Positions 39,846-49,600 of a DNA stretch of 64,000 nt are shown piece after piece. The stretch comes from Streptomyces griseosporeus (GTDB lineage Bacteria > Actinomycetota > Actinomycetes > Streptomycetales > Streptomycetaceae). Both the position numbers and the translations under genes were made by a program. Positions within the stretch are counted from its first letter, which is position 1; every line of letters starts with the position of its first letter. The stretch lies in contig NZ_BNBR01000005.1 in the NCBI RefSeq assembly GCF_014656055.1, forward strand, positions 522,464 to 586,463, in the 5' to 3' direction. The notes under the pieces were generated by a model. It did not search any database, was not told the DNA's origin, and saw nothing but the letters and a program-made list of their open reading frames with translations.

Positions 39846-41699
39846 ATGACTGAGAGCTACGGGTCTGCCACAGGGGACCGGGAAGCGGGCGGGGAGATGG
39901 CCGAGGACACGACGGAGCAGATGCCGGACTGGGAGAGGCGTTTCCGGGCACCCCGGGTCTCCCTGCCGGACTGGGCGCTGGACGCCCCGCACCGCGCCCT
40001 GTTCGTGTCGAACGCCACGGGGACGTACGAGCTGTACTCCTGGGACCGCGAGACCGGCGAGCAGCAGCAGGTGACCCACCGGCCGAACGGCACGACGGAC
40101 GGCGTGCTCTCCCCGGACGGCGAGTGGATCTGGTGGTTCGACGACAAGGACGGCGACGAGTTCGGCGTGTGGCGCCGCCGCCCCTTCGCGGGCGGCGAGG
40201 ACGAGCTGGCCACCCCGGGCCTCGACCCCTCCTACCCGGCGGGCCTGGCCCTCGGCCGCGACGGCCGCACGGCGGTGGTGGGCCGCTCCACGGACGAGGA
40301 CGGTACGACGATCCACCTGGCCCGCACCGGTGAGCCGCCGCTGGAGATCTACCGGCACCGCGAGTCGGCGGGCGTCGGCGACCTCTCGCACGACGGCTCG
40401 CTGATCGCCATCGAGCACACCGAGCACGGCGACGCGATGCACTCGGCGCTGCGCGTGCTGCGCCCCGACGGCACGACCGTCGCCGAGCTGGACGACACCC
40501 AGGGCGGCACGAAGGAGCTGGGCCTGGAGGTGCTGGGCTTCGCACCGGTCGACGGCGACACCCGGCTGCTCGTCGGCCACCAGCGCCGGGGCCGCTGGGA
40601 GCCGATGGTGTGGGACGTGGCGACCGGGCGGGAGACCGACCTGGTGCTGGACCTGCCGGGCGACGTCAGCGCCGAGTGGTACCCGGACGGCAGCGCGCTG
40701 CTCGTGGTGCACGGCTTCGAGGCCCGCAGCGAGCTGTTCCGGTACGACCTGGGCAGCGGCGGGCTGGAGCGCATCCCCACCCCGCCGGGCACGGTGTCGG
40801 GGGCGACGGCCCGCCCGGACGGCACGGTGGAGTACCTGTGGTCGTCGGCGGCCGAGCCGCCCGCGGTCCGCTCCACGTCCGGCCGCGTGGTGCTCGACCC
40901 GCCCGGCATGCGCTGCCCGGGCTCGGTCCCGGTGGAGGACGTGTGGGTGGAGGGGCCCGGCGGCCGCATCCACGCCCTGGTCCAGAAGCCGGCCGGCGCG
41001 ACCGGCCCGCTGCCCACCGTCTTCGACATCCACGGCGGCCCGACCTGGCACGACAGCGACTCCTTCGCGGCGGGCCCGGCGGCCTGGGTCGACCACGGGT
41101 ACGCGGTGGTCCGCGTCAACTACCGCGGCTCCACGGGGTACGGCCGGGCGTGGACGGACGCGCTGAAGCACCGCGTCGGCCTGATCGAGCTGGAGGACGT
41201 CGCGGCCGTGCGGGAGTGGGCGATCGGCTCCGGCCTCGCCGACCCCGAGCGGCTGATCCTCACCGGCGCCTCCTGGGGCGGCTACCTCACCCTCCTCGGC
41301 CTCGGCACCCAGCCCGACGCGTGGGCGCTGGGCATCGCCGTCGTCCCGGTCGCCGACTACGTCACGGCGTACCACGACGAGATGGAGGCGCTGAAGGCCA
41401 TGGACCGCACCCTGCTCGGCGGCACGCCCGAGGAGGTCCCGGAGCGGTTCGCGGCGTCCTCCCCGCTGACCTACGTCGACCGGGTCACGGCACCCGTCTA
41501 CATCTCGGCCGGTGTGAACGACCCGCGCTGCCCGATCCGCCAGATCGAGAACTACGTGGCCCGCCTCAAGTCCCGCGACGCGGTCCACGAGGTGTACCGC
41601 TACGACGCGGGGCACGGCTCGCTGGTGGTCGACGAGCGGATCAAGCAGGTGAGGCTGGAGCTGGACTTCGCGGAGCGGCACCTGCCGAGAGCGCGCTAG
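39846..41699 (+). CDS. S9 family serine peptidase (prolyl oligopeptidase/acylaminoacyl-peptidase type)
   Basis: A cytosolic peptidase of 617 residues. The N-terminal beta-propeller (about 60-360, with GVLSPDGEWIWWFDD and HDGSLIAIEH blades) is followed by a catalytic alpha/beta-hydrolase domain: DIHGGPTWH, Ser476 in TGASWGGYLT, Asp559 in GVNDPRCP, His590 in DAGHGSLV. No signal peptide. An in-frame ATG at 39897 is a possible alternative start. It cleaves short peptides; the specificity is unknown. It is divergent from SURF1. Confidence 0.9.
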   Translation: MTESYGSATGDREAGGEMAEDTTEQMPDWERRFRAPRVSLPDWALDAPHRALFVSNATGTYELYSWDRETGEQQQVTHRPNGTTDGVLSPDGEWIWWFDDKDGDEFGVWRRRPFAGGEDELATPGLDPSYPAGLALGRDGRTAVVGRSTDEDGTTIHLARTGEPPLEIYRHRESAGVGDLSHDGSLIAIEHTEHGDAMHSALRVLRPDGTTVAELDDTQGGTKELGLEVLGFAPVDGDTRLLVGHQRRGRWEPMVWDVATGRETDLVLDLPGDVSAEWYPDGSALLVVHGFEARSELFRYDLGSGGLERIPTPPGTVSGATARPDGTVEYLWSSAAEPPAVRSTSGRVVLDPPGMRCPGSVPVEDVWVEGPGGRIHALVQKPAGATGPLPTVFDIHGGPTWHDSDSFAAGPAAWVDHGYAVVRVNYRGSTGYGRAWTDALKHRVGLIELEDVAAVREWAIGSGLADPERLILTGASWGGYLTLLGLGTQPDAWALGIAVVPVADYVTAYHDEMEALKAMDRTLLGGTPEEVPERFAASSPLTYVDRVTAPVYISAGVNDPRCPIRQIENYVARLKSRDAVHEVYRYDAGHGSLVVDERIKQVRLELDFAERHLPRAR

Positions 41700-41705
41700 C
41701 AGCCA

Positions 41706-43610
41706 CTAGGAGCGGAGCGCCCGGGTGGGGGACAGCTCGGCCAGCCCCCGCCGGGTGGCCGCCAGCACCACCCGGTCCTCGCCCCGCAGCACGTACGCGT
41801 CGGACACCTCCCCGTCCACGCCGGCCGCGTCCACCGCCAGCACCCGCCACAGCCCCGGCTCGAAGGCCTGCGCCACCGTCTTGCCGGCCAGCTGCGGATG
41901 CCGCCCCACCTGGACCTCCGCGAACAGCAGCACCCGCCGTTCGACGGGGATCGCGCCCAGGATCTGCCGCCCGAGCATCGCCCCGGCGAAGGCCGGCGCG
42001 GCGAGGTGCGTCACGCTGCGGCTGCGGGTGAGGGCATGCGGGTGCGCGGCCCGCAGGGTGCGGTAGACGGCGGTCGCGAAGTCGTCGTCGTACAGCCGCA
42101 GCACGGCCCGCAGGCCGGGCCGCACGCCCCGGGCGTACAGCACGGCCTCCAGGTTGGTGGTGTCGGAGGAGGTCACGGCGAGCAGCGCATGCGCGCGGTG
42201 GATCTTCGCGGCCTCCAGGACGCCCTCCTGGGTGACGTCGCCGAGCACCACCGGCACCCGCAGCCGCCGCGCGGTGGCCAGGCCCCGGGCCTCCGGGTCG
42301 GACTCGACGCACACCACGGGGATGTTCAGCTCCCGCAGCCGGGTCAGGACGCGGGTGCCGATCTTGCCGAGGCCGAGCAGGACGACGTGCCCGCCGAGGC
42401 CGCGGGGCGGTTTGCGCAGGGCGGAGGCGGTGCGGAAGGTGCCCAGCGCCTCCAGGACGGCGGCGAGCAGCACGGGAAGGAGGAGCAACCCGACCAGTCC
42501 GGACAGCAGTTGCAGCACCTGCCGCCCGGTGGGGTCGCCCTTGGCGGGGTCGTTGATGGCGAACAGGTCCAGCAGGGTCAGATACAGCGCGCCGAGCGGG
42601 TGGATGCCGGTGACCACCGACAGCGCGACGGCGAGCGCGACGACGCAGCCCACCAGTCCGGCGAGCGACCAGCGCAGGCGGCGGGAGAAGAGCGAGGCGA
42701 AGGGCGGGACGACACCGCCGCTGCCCCGGCCGGCGGGCAGGGAGGGACCGGCGTAGGAGACCTGCTCCAGCACGACGGTGCCGCGTCCGCGCGCGGCCCG
42801 CACGCTCTCCGCGTCGGGCAGCAGCCGCGGTCCGTGTTCGCCGCTGTTCTCCGAACCGTCCGCGAAGGCGGGGTCGTTGCCGGTCGCGGAGAGCAGCGCG
42901 AGGGTGGCCAGGCCGGACGGGGCGGCCCGGCCGTCGGGGCGCGGCGGGTGTTCCACCGCCCGCAGCATCAGCCCCTCGGTCTGTACGACCTTGGTGGTGC
43001 CGGCGACGGCGGCCGCCGCGAGCGCGGGTGCGGCGGTGTCGGCGTCGGAGAGCACGGTGACGGAGGCGTCCGAGCCGTCCCCGTCCGTCCCTCCCGCGGT
43101 GGCCAGCCGGGCGGCCTGGTCGAGGAGTTCCTCGATGTGCTGGCCGAGCCGCCGGTTGTACAGGCGCAGCACGAGCCGCAGACGGGGGTTGAGGCGGCGG
43201 GCGGTGAGGGCGGCGCGGATGTTGGTCTCGTCGTCGTCGTACACCAGGGCCAGCGCGGCGGCCCGGTCCACGCCGGCCTCGGCGAGGACGGCCTCGGTGG
43301 GCTCGGCGGCCTCGACGAGCCGCTCGCCGCCCTGCGGTTCACCGCCGGTGCCGGTGCCGGTGCTCGTGCCGTTGCCCCGGTTGACGGCGGCCATGACCAC
43401 CCGGTCGAGCAGCGCGGCGGACACCGCGCGGGCCCGCCCCACGACGGGTGGGCGCACGGTGCGCCGGCCGGGCGGCACGACGAGCGTCACCTGCTCGCCG
43501 TACACCCCGCGCAGTTCGGCGGCGAGCCGGTGCGCCAGCCCGTCGTCCCCGCACACCACCATGTGCGCGCCGGCATCACCGGCCGTGCCCTGACTCGGAA
43601 CGCTCCCCAC
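41706..43610 (-). CDS. Potassium-channel-type membrane protein with two TrkA-N domains
   Basis: 634 residues. The first Rossmann/RCK domain (HMVVCGDDGLAHRLAAEL, ALVYDDDETNIRAAL) covers about 15-240. Two TM helices (GLVGCVVALAVALSVVTGI and LLSGLVGLLLLPVLLAAVL) flank a pore-like loop (LGALYLTLLDLFAIND). A second TrkA-N domain (VVLLGLGKIGTRVLTRL, VLGDVTQEGVLEAA, VTSSDTTNLEA) follows, with a TrkA-C-like end. The order RCK-2TM-RCK is unusual. The pore loop lacks TVGYG, so K+ selectivity is not assured. The GTG at 43610 has no clear ribosome site; the ATG at 43562 is an alternative. Confidence 0.8.
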   Translation of the reverse strand: MGSVPSQGTAGDAGAHMVVCGDDGLAHRLAAELRGVYGEQVTLVVPPGRRTVRPPVVGRARAVSAALLDRVVMAAVNRGNGTSTGTGTGGEPQGGERLVEAAEPTEAVLAEAGVDRAAALALVYDDDETNIRAALTARRLNPRLRLVLRLYNRRLGQHIEELLDQAARLATAGGTDGDGSDASVTVLSDADTAAPALAAAAVAGTTKVVQTEGLMLRAVEHPPRPDGRAAPSGLATLALLSATGNDPAFADGSENSGEHGPRLLPDAESVRAARGRGTVVLEQVSYAGPSLPAGRGSGGVVPPFASLFSRRLRWSLAGLVGCVVALAVALSVVTGIHPLGALYLTLLDLFAINDPAKGDPTGRQVLQLLSGLVGLLLLPVLLAAVLEALGTFRTASALRKPPRGLGGHVVLLGLGKIGTRVLTRLRELNIPVVCVESDPEARGLATARRLRVPVVLGDVTQEGVLEAAKIHRAHALLAVTSSDTTNLEAVLYARGVRPGLRAVLRLYDDDFATAVYRTLRAAHPHALTRSRSVTHLAAPAFAGAMLGRQILGAIPVERRVLLFAEVQVGRHPQLAGKTVAQAFEPGLWRVLAVDAAGVDGEVSDAYVLRGEDRVVLAATRRGLAELSPTRALRS

Positions 43611-43729
43611 GAGGAAGGAGACTGCCCCAGAAACACGGGTGGTTCCAGCGCGACGGTGAACGGACCCGGTCGCGCGGCCGTACTGACGGGGAGGCAGACC
43701 ACCGCCGCCCGCCTTTGGAGGTACCGCCC
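43611..43729 (+). promoter_or_regulatory. Divergent leader region before the UPF0718 permease
   Basis: 119 bases with pairing potential: ggtggt (43639-43644) with accacc (43699-43704), and an inner cgcgcggccg stem. It ends in ttggagg 8 bases before the GTG. It may be a structured leader; no known riboswitch consensus is matched. Confidence 0.25.
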
Positions 43730-44749
43730 GTGGCCACCACGACCCGCACTCCGGGCCGGACCACCCCCGGCCCGCCGCCGGGCCCGGCGCCGGGCCGGAC
43801 GTCGGGGCCGAGTTCGCCGCTGGTGCTGACCTTCGTGCTGCTGCTCGTGGCCGTCGGACAGGGGCCGATCCGGCGGGGGCTCGCGGCGCCGGTCATGCAG
43901 AGCTGGATGACGGTGTTCGTGGCGGTGGTGGTGCAGGCGCTGCCGTTCCTGGTGCTGGGGGTGCTGCTGTCGGCGGTGATCGCGGTGTGGGTGCCGGCGT
44001 CGTTCTTCGCGCGGGCGCTGCCCGGCCGGCCGGCGCTGGCGGTGCCGGTCGCCGGGGTGGCGGGGGCGGTGCTGCCGGGCTGTGAGTGCGCGTCGGTGCC
44101 GGTGGCGGGGGCGCTGGTGCGGCGCGGGGTGACGCCGGCGGCGGCGCTGGCGTTCCTGCTGTCCGCCCCGGCGATCAACCCGGTCGTGCTGACGGCGACG
44201 GCGGTGGCCTTCCCGCGCCGCCCGGAGATGGTCGCGGGCCGGCTGGTCGCCGGGCTGGTGGTGGCGTGCGCGATGGGCTGGCTGTGGCAGCGGCTGGGCC
44301 GGGCGGAGTGGCTGCGCCCGCCGCGGCACGCGGGGCACGGGGGCCGGACGAAGGGGGAGGCGTTCTGGGGGTCGGTGCGGCACGACGTGACGCACGCGGG
44401 CGGCTTCCTGGTGGTGGGCGCGGCGGCCGCGGCGACGCTGAAGGCGGTGGCCCCGCAGAGCTGGCTGCGGGCGGCGGCCGGCAACCCGGCGCTCGGGGTG
44501 CTCGCGCTGGCCGCGCTGGCGGTGCTGCTGTCGATCTGCTCGGAGGCGGACGCGTTCGTGGCGGCGTCGCTGACGGAGTTCTCGGCCACCGCGAAGCTGG
44601 CCTTCCTGGTGGTCGGCCCGATGGTGGACCTGAAGCTGTTCGCGCTGCAGGCGGGCACGTTCGGCCGGGCGTTCGCGGTGCGGTTCGCGCCGGTGACGCT
44701 CGTCCTGGCGGTCGTGGTGTCGGTGGCCGTCGGGGCGGTGCTGCTGTGA
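43730..44749 (+). CDS. UPF0718/DUF318 family permease (ArsP-like)
   Basis: A 339-residue permease with about eight TM helices. Family hallmarks: GAVLPGCECASVPVAGALVRRG with the CEC motif, FLLSAPAINPVVLTATAVAF (shown to its full 20), and LSICSEADAFVAASL. Members include ArsP-type organoarsenical exporters and metal-linked permeases paired with TIGR03943 proteins. The GTG at 43730 follows ttggagg. It is coupled by GTGA to the next gene, and metal transport or delivery for the pair is inferred. Confidence 0.88.
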   Translation: MATTTRTPGRTTPGPPPGPAPGRTSGPSSPLVLTFVLLLVAVGQGPIRRGLAAPVMQSWMTVFVAVVVQALPFLVLGVLLSAVIAVWVPASFFARALPGRPALAVPVAGVAGAVLPGCECASVPVAGALVRRGVTPAAALAFLLSAPAINPVVLTATAVAFPRRPEMVAGRLVAGLVVACAMGWLWQRLGRAEWLRPPRHAGHGGRTKGEAFWGSVRHDVTHAGGFLVVGAAAAATLKAVAPQSWLRAAAGNPALGVLALAALAVLLSICSEADAFVAASLTEFSATAKLAFLVVGPMVDLKLFALQAGTFGRAFAVRFAPVTLVLAVVVSVAVGAVLL

Positions 44750-45450
44750 ACCGCCACGCGCAGGCCGCCGTCCTGTTCCTGCTCGGCGCCGCCCTGCTGC
44801 ACGCCGGCAGCACCGATCTGTATCTGCGGTACGTGAAGGCGGGGCTGCGGCCGCTGCTGCTGGCCGCGGGGATCGTGCTCGTCGCGGCGGCGCTGGCGAC
44901 GCTGTGGTACGAGCGCCGGCGCCCGCCCGAGACCCACCCGCACCCCGAACCCCGTATCGCCTGGCTGCTGTTGCTGCCGTTGTTCGCGCTGGTCCTGGTC
45001 GCCCCGCCCGCGCTCGGCTCCTACAGCGCGAGCCGTACCGGTACGGCCCTGCAGCAGCCGTACGGCTATCCCGTGCTGCCCGCCGGTGACCCGCTGCGGA
45101 TCGCGCTCGCCGACTACGCGGGGCGTGCCGTGTACGACGGGGGCCGTTCGCTCGCCGGGCGCCGTATCGCGATCACCGGGTTCGTCGCGCTGGACCGCTC
45201 GGGCACGCCCTACCTGGTCCGGATGGCGCTCAACTGCTGTGCCGCCGACGCCCAGCCGGTGAAGATCGCCCTGTCGGGGCGGATCCCGCCGGTGCTCCAG
45301 CCGGACGCCTGGCTGGAGGTGACGGGCCGTTACACCCCGGAGCGGACCAGGGACCCCGTCAACGGCGGCCCGGTGCCGTACTTCGAGGTGACGTCGGCCC
45401 GGCCGGTGCCGGTGCCGCGCGACCCGTACGACGAGACCTGGAACGGCTAG
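44746..45450 (+). CDS. TIGR03943 (YcgQ/DUF1980-like) membrane protein
   Basis: 234 residues. Two N-terminal TM helices (AAVLFLLGAALLHAG and PLLLAAGIVLVAAALATL), a third near 80-95 (LLLLPLFALVLVAPPALG), then an extracytoplasmic beta domain with a Cys pair in VRMALNCCAADAQPV and WLEVTGRYTPE. It is the standard partner of the UPF0718 permease. In Bacillus the ycgR/ycgQ pair is zinc-repressed; I see no Zur box here. The GTG start at 44746 overlaps the permease stop. Confidence 0.85.
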   Translation: MNRHAQAAVLFLLGAALLHAGSTDLYLRYVKAGLRPLLLAAGIVLVAAALATLWYERRRPPETHPHPEPRIAWLLLLPLFALVLVAPPALGSYSASRTGTALQQPYGYPVLPAGDPLRIALADYAGRAVYDGGRSLAGRRIAITGFVALDRSGTPYLVRMALNCCAADAQPVKIALSGRIPPVLQPDAWLEVTGRYTPERTRDPVNGGPVPYFEVTSARPVPVPRDPYDETWNG

Positions 45451-45493
45451 GGTCGGGCGGGAGCGAAGTCACCTGGCGCGTACGGGAGTACAG

Positions 45494-45712
45494 ATGAGGA
45501 TCTCGGTGGATCCCGAGCGGTGCTACGGCTCGGGCGACTGCGTCTACCGGGTGCCGGCCGTCTTCACGGTGGCCGACGGCTTCGGTGCCGTCCGGCCGGG
45601 CGGCGAGGCCGCCGCGGACGACCCGGACCTGCGGGACGCGCTGCGGGAGGCGGTCGAGGGCTGCCCCTCGCAGGCGATCAGCGTCACCGAGGAGAGGTCC
45701 GGCCGGCCCTGA
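45494..45712 (+). CDS. Ferredoxin (P450-type, [3Fe-4S])
   Basis: A 72-residue ferredoxin with cluster ligands C10, C16 (RCYGSGDC) and C57 (EGCPSQAI). The position usually occupied by a fourth Cys between C10 and C16 is replaced, as in [3Fe-4S] ferredoxins that serve P450s. The partner P450 is not adjacent; the only one in the window is 37 kb away. The last 29 bases overlap the convergent glycosyltransferase gene. Confidence 0.9.
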   Translation: MRISVDPERCYGSGDCVYRVPAVFTVADGFGAVRPGGEAAADDPDLRDALREAVEGCPSQAISVTEERSGRP

Positions 45713-46478
45713 GCCCGGCCAGCGCGTGGGCCCGCGCCACCACCACCGCCATCCGGGCCCGTCGCTCCGCCGGGTCGACGTGCGGGGCCTGGCCGGTGAC
45801 CTGGCCGTCCCACTTGCGGTAGAGCAACCCGGTCTCGGCGGTGAACCAGCCGCGGCTGACCGCGTCGAGCGCCAGCAGCAGCCCGGTGTCCTCGGAGGCG
45901 GGCAGCGCCATCCAGCCGCCGAGGGCGAGCAGCAGCTCACGGCGGACGAACAGGGTGGCCGGGTGGACCTGGGCCCGGTGGTCGTGGGCGGTGAAGTGGG
46001 CGAGGACGGCGCCGCGTTCGAGCGGGCCCTCGTCCGGGTCGCCGGGGAAGCCGGCGGTGGAGCCGTCGGGCAGCAGGTCCAGCGCCCGGGAGGTCGCCCA
46101 GCCGAGGTCCGGACGCGCCTCCAGCGCGGCCAGGTCACGGGCGAGCGCACCCGGCGTGAGCTGGTCGTCGGCGTCGAGGATCTTCACGTACTCCCCGTCG
46201 GCATCGGCCAGGGCGAGCGTGCGGGCGACGCCGGGGCCGCCGGGCCGCCCCTGCCGGAAGACGATCCGCTCGTCGTCGGGGACGTGGGGGCGTACGGCGT
46301 CGGTGGTGCCGTCCTCGCGGATCACCCACCGCCACTCCCAGCCGTCGGGCAGCTCCTGCGCGGCCAGCGACCGGTGGGCCTCGGGCAGGAAGCGCGCCGA
46401 GGGGGCGTGGACAGCGGTGACGACGGTGATGCGCCGGGGCGCGGGAGCGCCCTCGTGGTGGTGGGGGGCCTGGGACAC
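45684..46478 (-). CDS. Family 2 glycosyltransferase
   Basis: A soluble GT-A enzyme of 264 residues. RITVVTAVHAPSARFLPEA is the nucleotide-sugar entry strand, RWVIREDGTTD has the first Asp, and YVKILDADDQLTPGA is the DxD-like metal site, followed by EDTGLLLALDAVSRGWF. The GTG at 46478 (VSQAPHHHEG) lies 7 bases after TAGCCT, suggesting a leaderless message. No neighbouring sugar genes. The acceptor is unknown; transfer to a cell-surface glycan is possible. Confidence 0.85.
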   Translation of the reverse strand: MSQAPHHHEGAPAPRRITVVTAVHAPSARFLPEAHRSLAAQELPDGWEWRWVIREDGTTDAVRPHVPDDERIVFRQGRPGGPGVARTLALADADGEYVKILDADDQLTPGALARDLAALEARPDLGWATSRALDLLPDGSTAGFPGDPDEGPLERGAVLAHFTAHDHRAQVHPATLFVRRELLLALGGWMALPASEDTGLLLALDAVSRGWFTAETGLLYRKWDGQVTGQAPHVDPAERRARMAVVVARAHALAGLRAGRTSPR

Positions 46479-46485
46479 GCGGCTC

Positions 46486-46491
46486 AGGCTA
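46486..46491 (-). promoter_or_regulatory. -10 hexamer TAGCCT, likely leaderless
   Basis: On the minus strand TAGCCT ends 7 bases (GAGCCGC) before the GTG at 46478. Confidence 0.45.
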
Positions 46492-46649
46492 TGACACGCG
46501 GGCGGCGACGAAAGGACCCGACCGCTGGCGACGGGGGATGCACCAGCGATCGGGCTGCGGCCAAGGCTAACAGGGCCGACCGGACGGCGGGAGCCGCCCG
46601 CTGGAGAGCGGCTGAAGGGTGTGACACGGATCACGTGGACGGATGGGGG

Positions 46650-49600
46650 TCAGTCGTCGCAGGGCGGGTCGTAGGACAGCCGCGGCAGGTACTCGTGCCA
46701 CTTCTGCGCGGTCAGCACGCCCCGCGTGCTCGCGCAGATGTGCCGGACGGCGGCGTCGACGTCCAGGTTCCACAGCCGGACCGTGCCGGTGCCGCTGGAC
46801 ACCCCGAGCATGTCGCCGCGCGGGCTGAACGCGAGGAAGTGGCCGGCCTTGGCGTTCGGGCTCATCGACTCGCCGAGCGGCGCGGCGTGGGCGGGGTCGG
46901 CGATGTCCCACAGCCGGACCGTGTTGTCGTTGCCGCCGCTGGCCAGGGTGCGGCCGTCGCGGCTCAGCGTGAGGGAGACGACCGCCTCCGTGTGCCCGGT
47001 CAGCGGCGCGCCCAGCGTGCGGGCACGGGCGGGGTCGGCGGTGTCCCACAGCCGGACCGTGTCGTCGTCGCTGCCGCTGGCGAGCGTACGGCCGTCGGGG
47101 GTGTAGACCAGCATGTTCACGGGCCCGGTGTGCCCGGTCAGGGTGCGCACCGCCCGCGGCCGGGCCGGGTCGCGCACGTCCCACAGCCGTACGGTGGCGT
47201 CCGCGCTGCCGCTGGCCAGGGTGCGGCCGTCCGGGCTGAACGCGAGGTCGTTGACGTACCCGCGGTGCCCGGCCAGCGGCGCGCCGAGGGCGCGGGGCCG
47301 GGCCGGGGCGGAGACGTCCCACAGGCGGATCGTGCGGTCGGTGTACGCCGTCGCGAGGACGCGGCCGTCGGGGCTGTACGCCTGCGCGAACGCGAACCGG
47401 GTGCGCAGCTCCAGCGGCGGCCCGAGGGCCGTCGGCCGGGCCGGGTCGGACACGTCCCACAGGTACACCCGGTGGGTGTCGGTGAGGACGGACAGGGTGC
47501 GGCCGTCGGGGGAGAACAGTAGCGCGCGGTCGCCGCCGTCCGCTGGCATGAACGGTTCGCCCACCGGCACGGGCCGGCCGGGCCGCTCGACGTTCCACAG
47601 CCGGACCCGGCCGTCGCGGGCGGCCGTGGCCAGCAGCCGCCCGTCCGGGCGGAAGCCGCCGCTGCGGCCGATCATGTCCGCCGTCGGCACCGACCACAGC
47701 CGCACCTTGCTGTCGCCGCTGCCGGTGGCCAGGGTGCGCCCGTCCGGGCTGAAGCCGAGCGCGTACATCTCGCCGCTGCCGCCCGCCAGGGGTTCGCCGA
47801 TCTGCGCCGGGTGCGCCGGGTCCACGACGGTCCACAGGCTCGCGGTGCTGTCGGCGCTGGCGGCGGCGAGCAGCTCGCCGTCCGGGCTGAACGCCACCGA
47901 CCAGACGGGCCCGGTGTGCCCGGTGAGCGGCCCGCCGAGCGCCCGGGCGCGGGCGGGGTCGGCGGTGTTCCACAGCCGTACGGTGTCGTCGGCGCCGCCG
48001 GTGGCCAGGGCGCGCCCGTCGGGGCTGAACGCGACCGAGTGCACGGTGCCGCTGTGCCCGGCGAGCGTGGTCAGCTCCCGCGGCTTGGCTAAATCGGCCA
48101 CGTCCCACAGGCGTACGGCGCCGTCGTCGCCGCCGGTTGCCACCGTACGGCCGTCCGGGCCGAAGGCGACCGAGCGCACCGCGGCGTCATGACCGGTCAG
48201 CGCGGCCAGCGCGCGCGGCCGGGCCGGGTCGGCCACGTCCCACAGGCGGACGGTGCGGTCCTCCCCGGCGGAGGCGAGCACCCGCCCGTCCCGGCTGAAC
48301 GCGATCAGGTAGATCGTGCCCTCGTGCCCGTCCAGCGGCGTGCCGAGCGGGCGGGGGTGGGCCGGGTCGGTGACGTCCCAGCGGCGGATCGTGCCGTCGT
48401 CGCCGGCGCTGGCCAGGGTGCGGCCGTCGGGGCTGAACACGGCACTGCTCACCCAGCTGCCGTGGCCGGTCAGCGGCCCGCCCAGCGGTTCGGGGCGCGT
48501 GGGATCGGCGACGTTCCACAGGCGGACCGTCCGGTCGTAGCTGGCGGTGGCCAGCAGCTTGCCGTCGGGGGAGAAGGAGGTCAGGTACACGGCGCCGGTG
48601 TGCCCGAGCAGCGGGGTGGCCAGCGGCGCGTTCACGATCGACAGCAGCCGGTTGCCGGTGTCCTGGTCGTGCGGGCGCAGCCGGTGCGCCACCAGGTCCA
48701 GCTGGGCCGACAGCGACGGATCGGTGTCCTGCACCCGGTCGGCCTCGGCCAGCACCTGCGCGAACACCGCGTCGTCGCGCTGCTGCCAGGCGACCACCGC
48801 GGCGCCCGCCGCCACGACGGCCAGCACCACCAGCGCCGCCACGGCCGCCCGGCCGAGCCACAGGTTCCGCCGCCGCAGCCGCACCGACGCCGCCAGGAAC
48901 TCCACCGCGCTGCGGGTGAGGAAGGTGTCGCCCGCCGACCGCGCCCAGCCGTGCGCCTGCTCCAGCCGCGACCCCCGGTACAGCAGCGACGGGTCGCGGT
49001 CGGAGTCCTCCCAGGCCCGGCCGTCCTCCTCCAGCCGCTGCCGCAGCAGGTTGCCGCCGCGGTCCTCGTCGATCCAGTTCCGCAGCCGGGGCCAGGCGGT
49101 GAGCAGCGCCTCGTGGGTGATCTCCACGGTGTCCGCGTCCAGCGTCACCAGCCGGGCGCGCACCAGCGCCTCCAGCGACTCCTCCGTCTTGCCCGGGTCC
49201 GCGGACTCCTCCGCCAGCTGCCGCCGCGTCCCGCGCCGCCGCGTGGCCTGCGTGTCCTCACCGATCCGGACCAGCCTCAGCAGCAGTACACGGGCCGCCG
49301 TCCGGGCCGCCGGGTCCAGCCCCGACCAGGCCCGCTCGGCGGTCGCCGCGACCGCGCCCTGGATACCGCCCGCCGCCCGGTACCCGGCCAGCGACAGCCG
49401 GCCGCCCTTGCGGCGCTGCCAGGTCGCGAGCAGCGCGTGCGACAGCAGCGGCAGCACACCCGCGTCGTGCGCGCCGCGCGGGCCGTCGGCGCTGACCTCG
49501 CGCACGATCAGCTCCGCCAGACCGGGCTCCAGCTCCAGACCGACCGCCTTGGCCGGACCGGTCACGGCCTCCCGCAGCTCGGCGGTGGTCAGCGGACCGA

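Noticed and set aside
43621..43729. A cobalamin, purine or other known riboswitch before the UPF0718 permease
   Set aside because: None of the conserved boxes I know is present; only general pairing potential remains.
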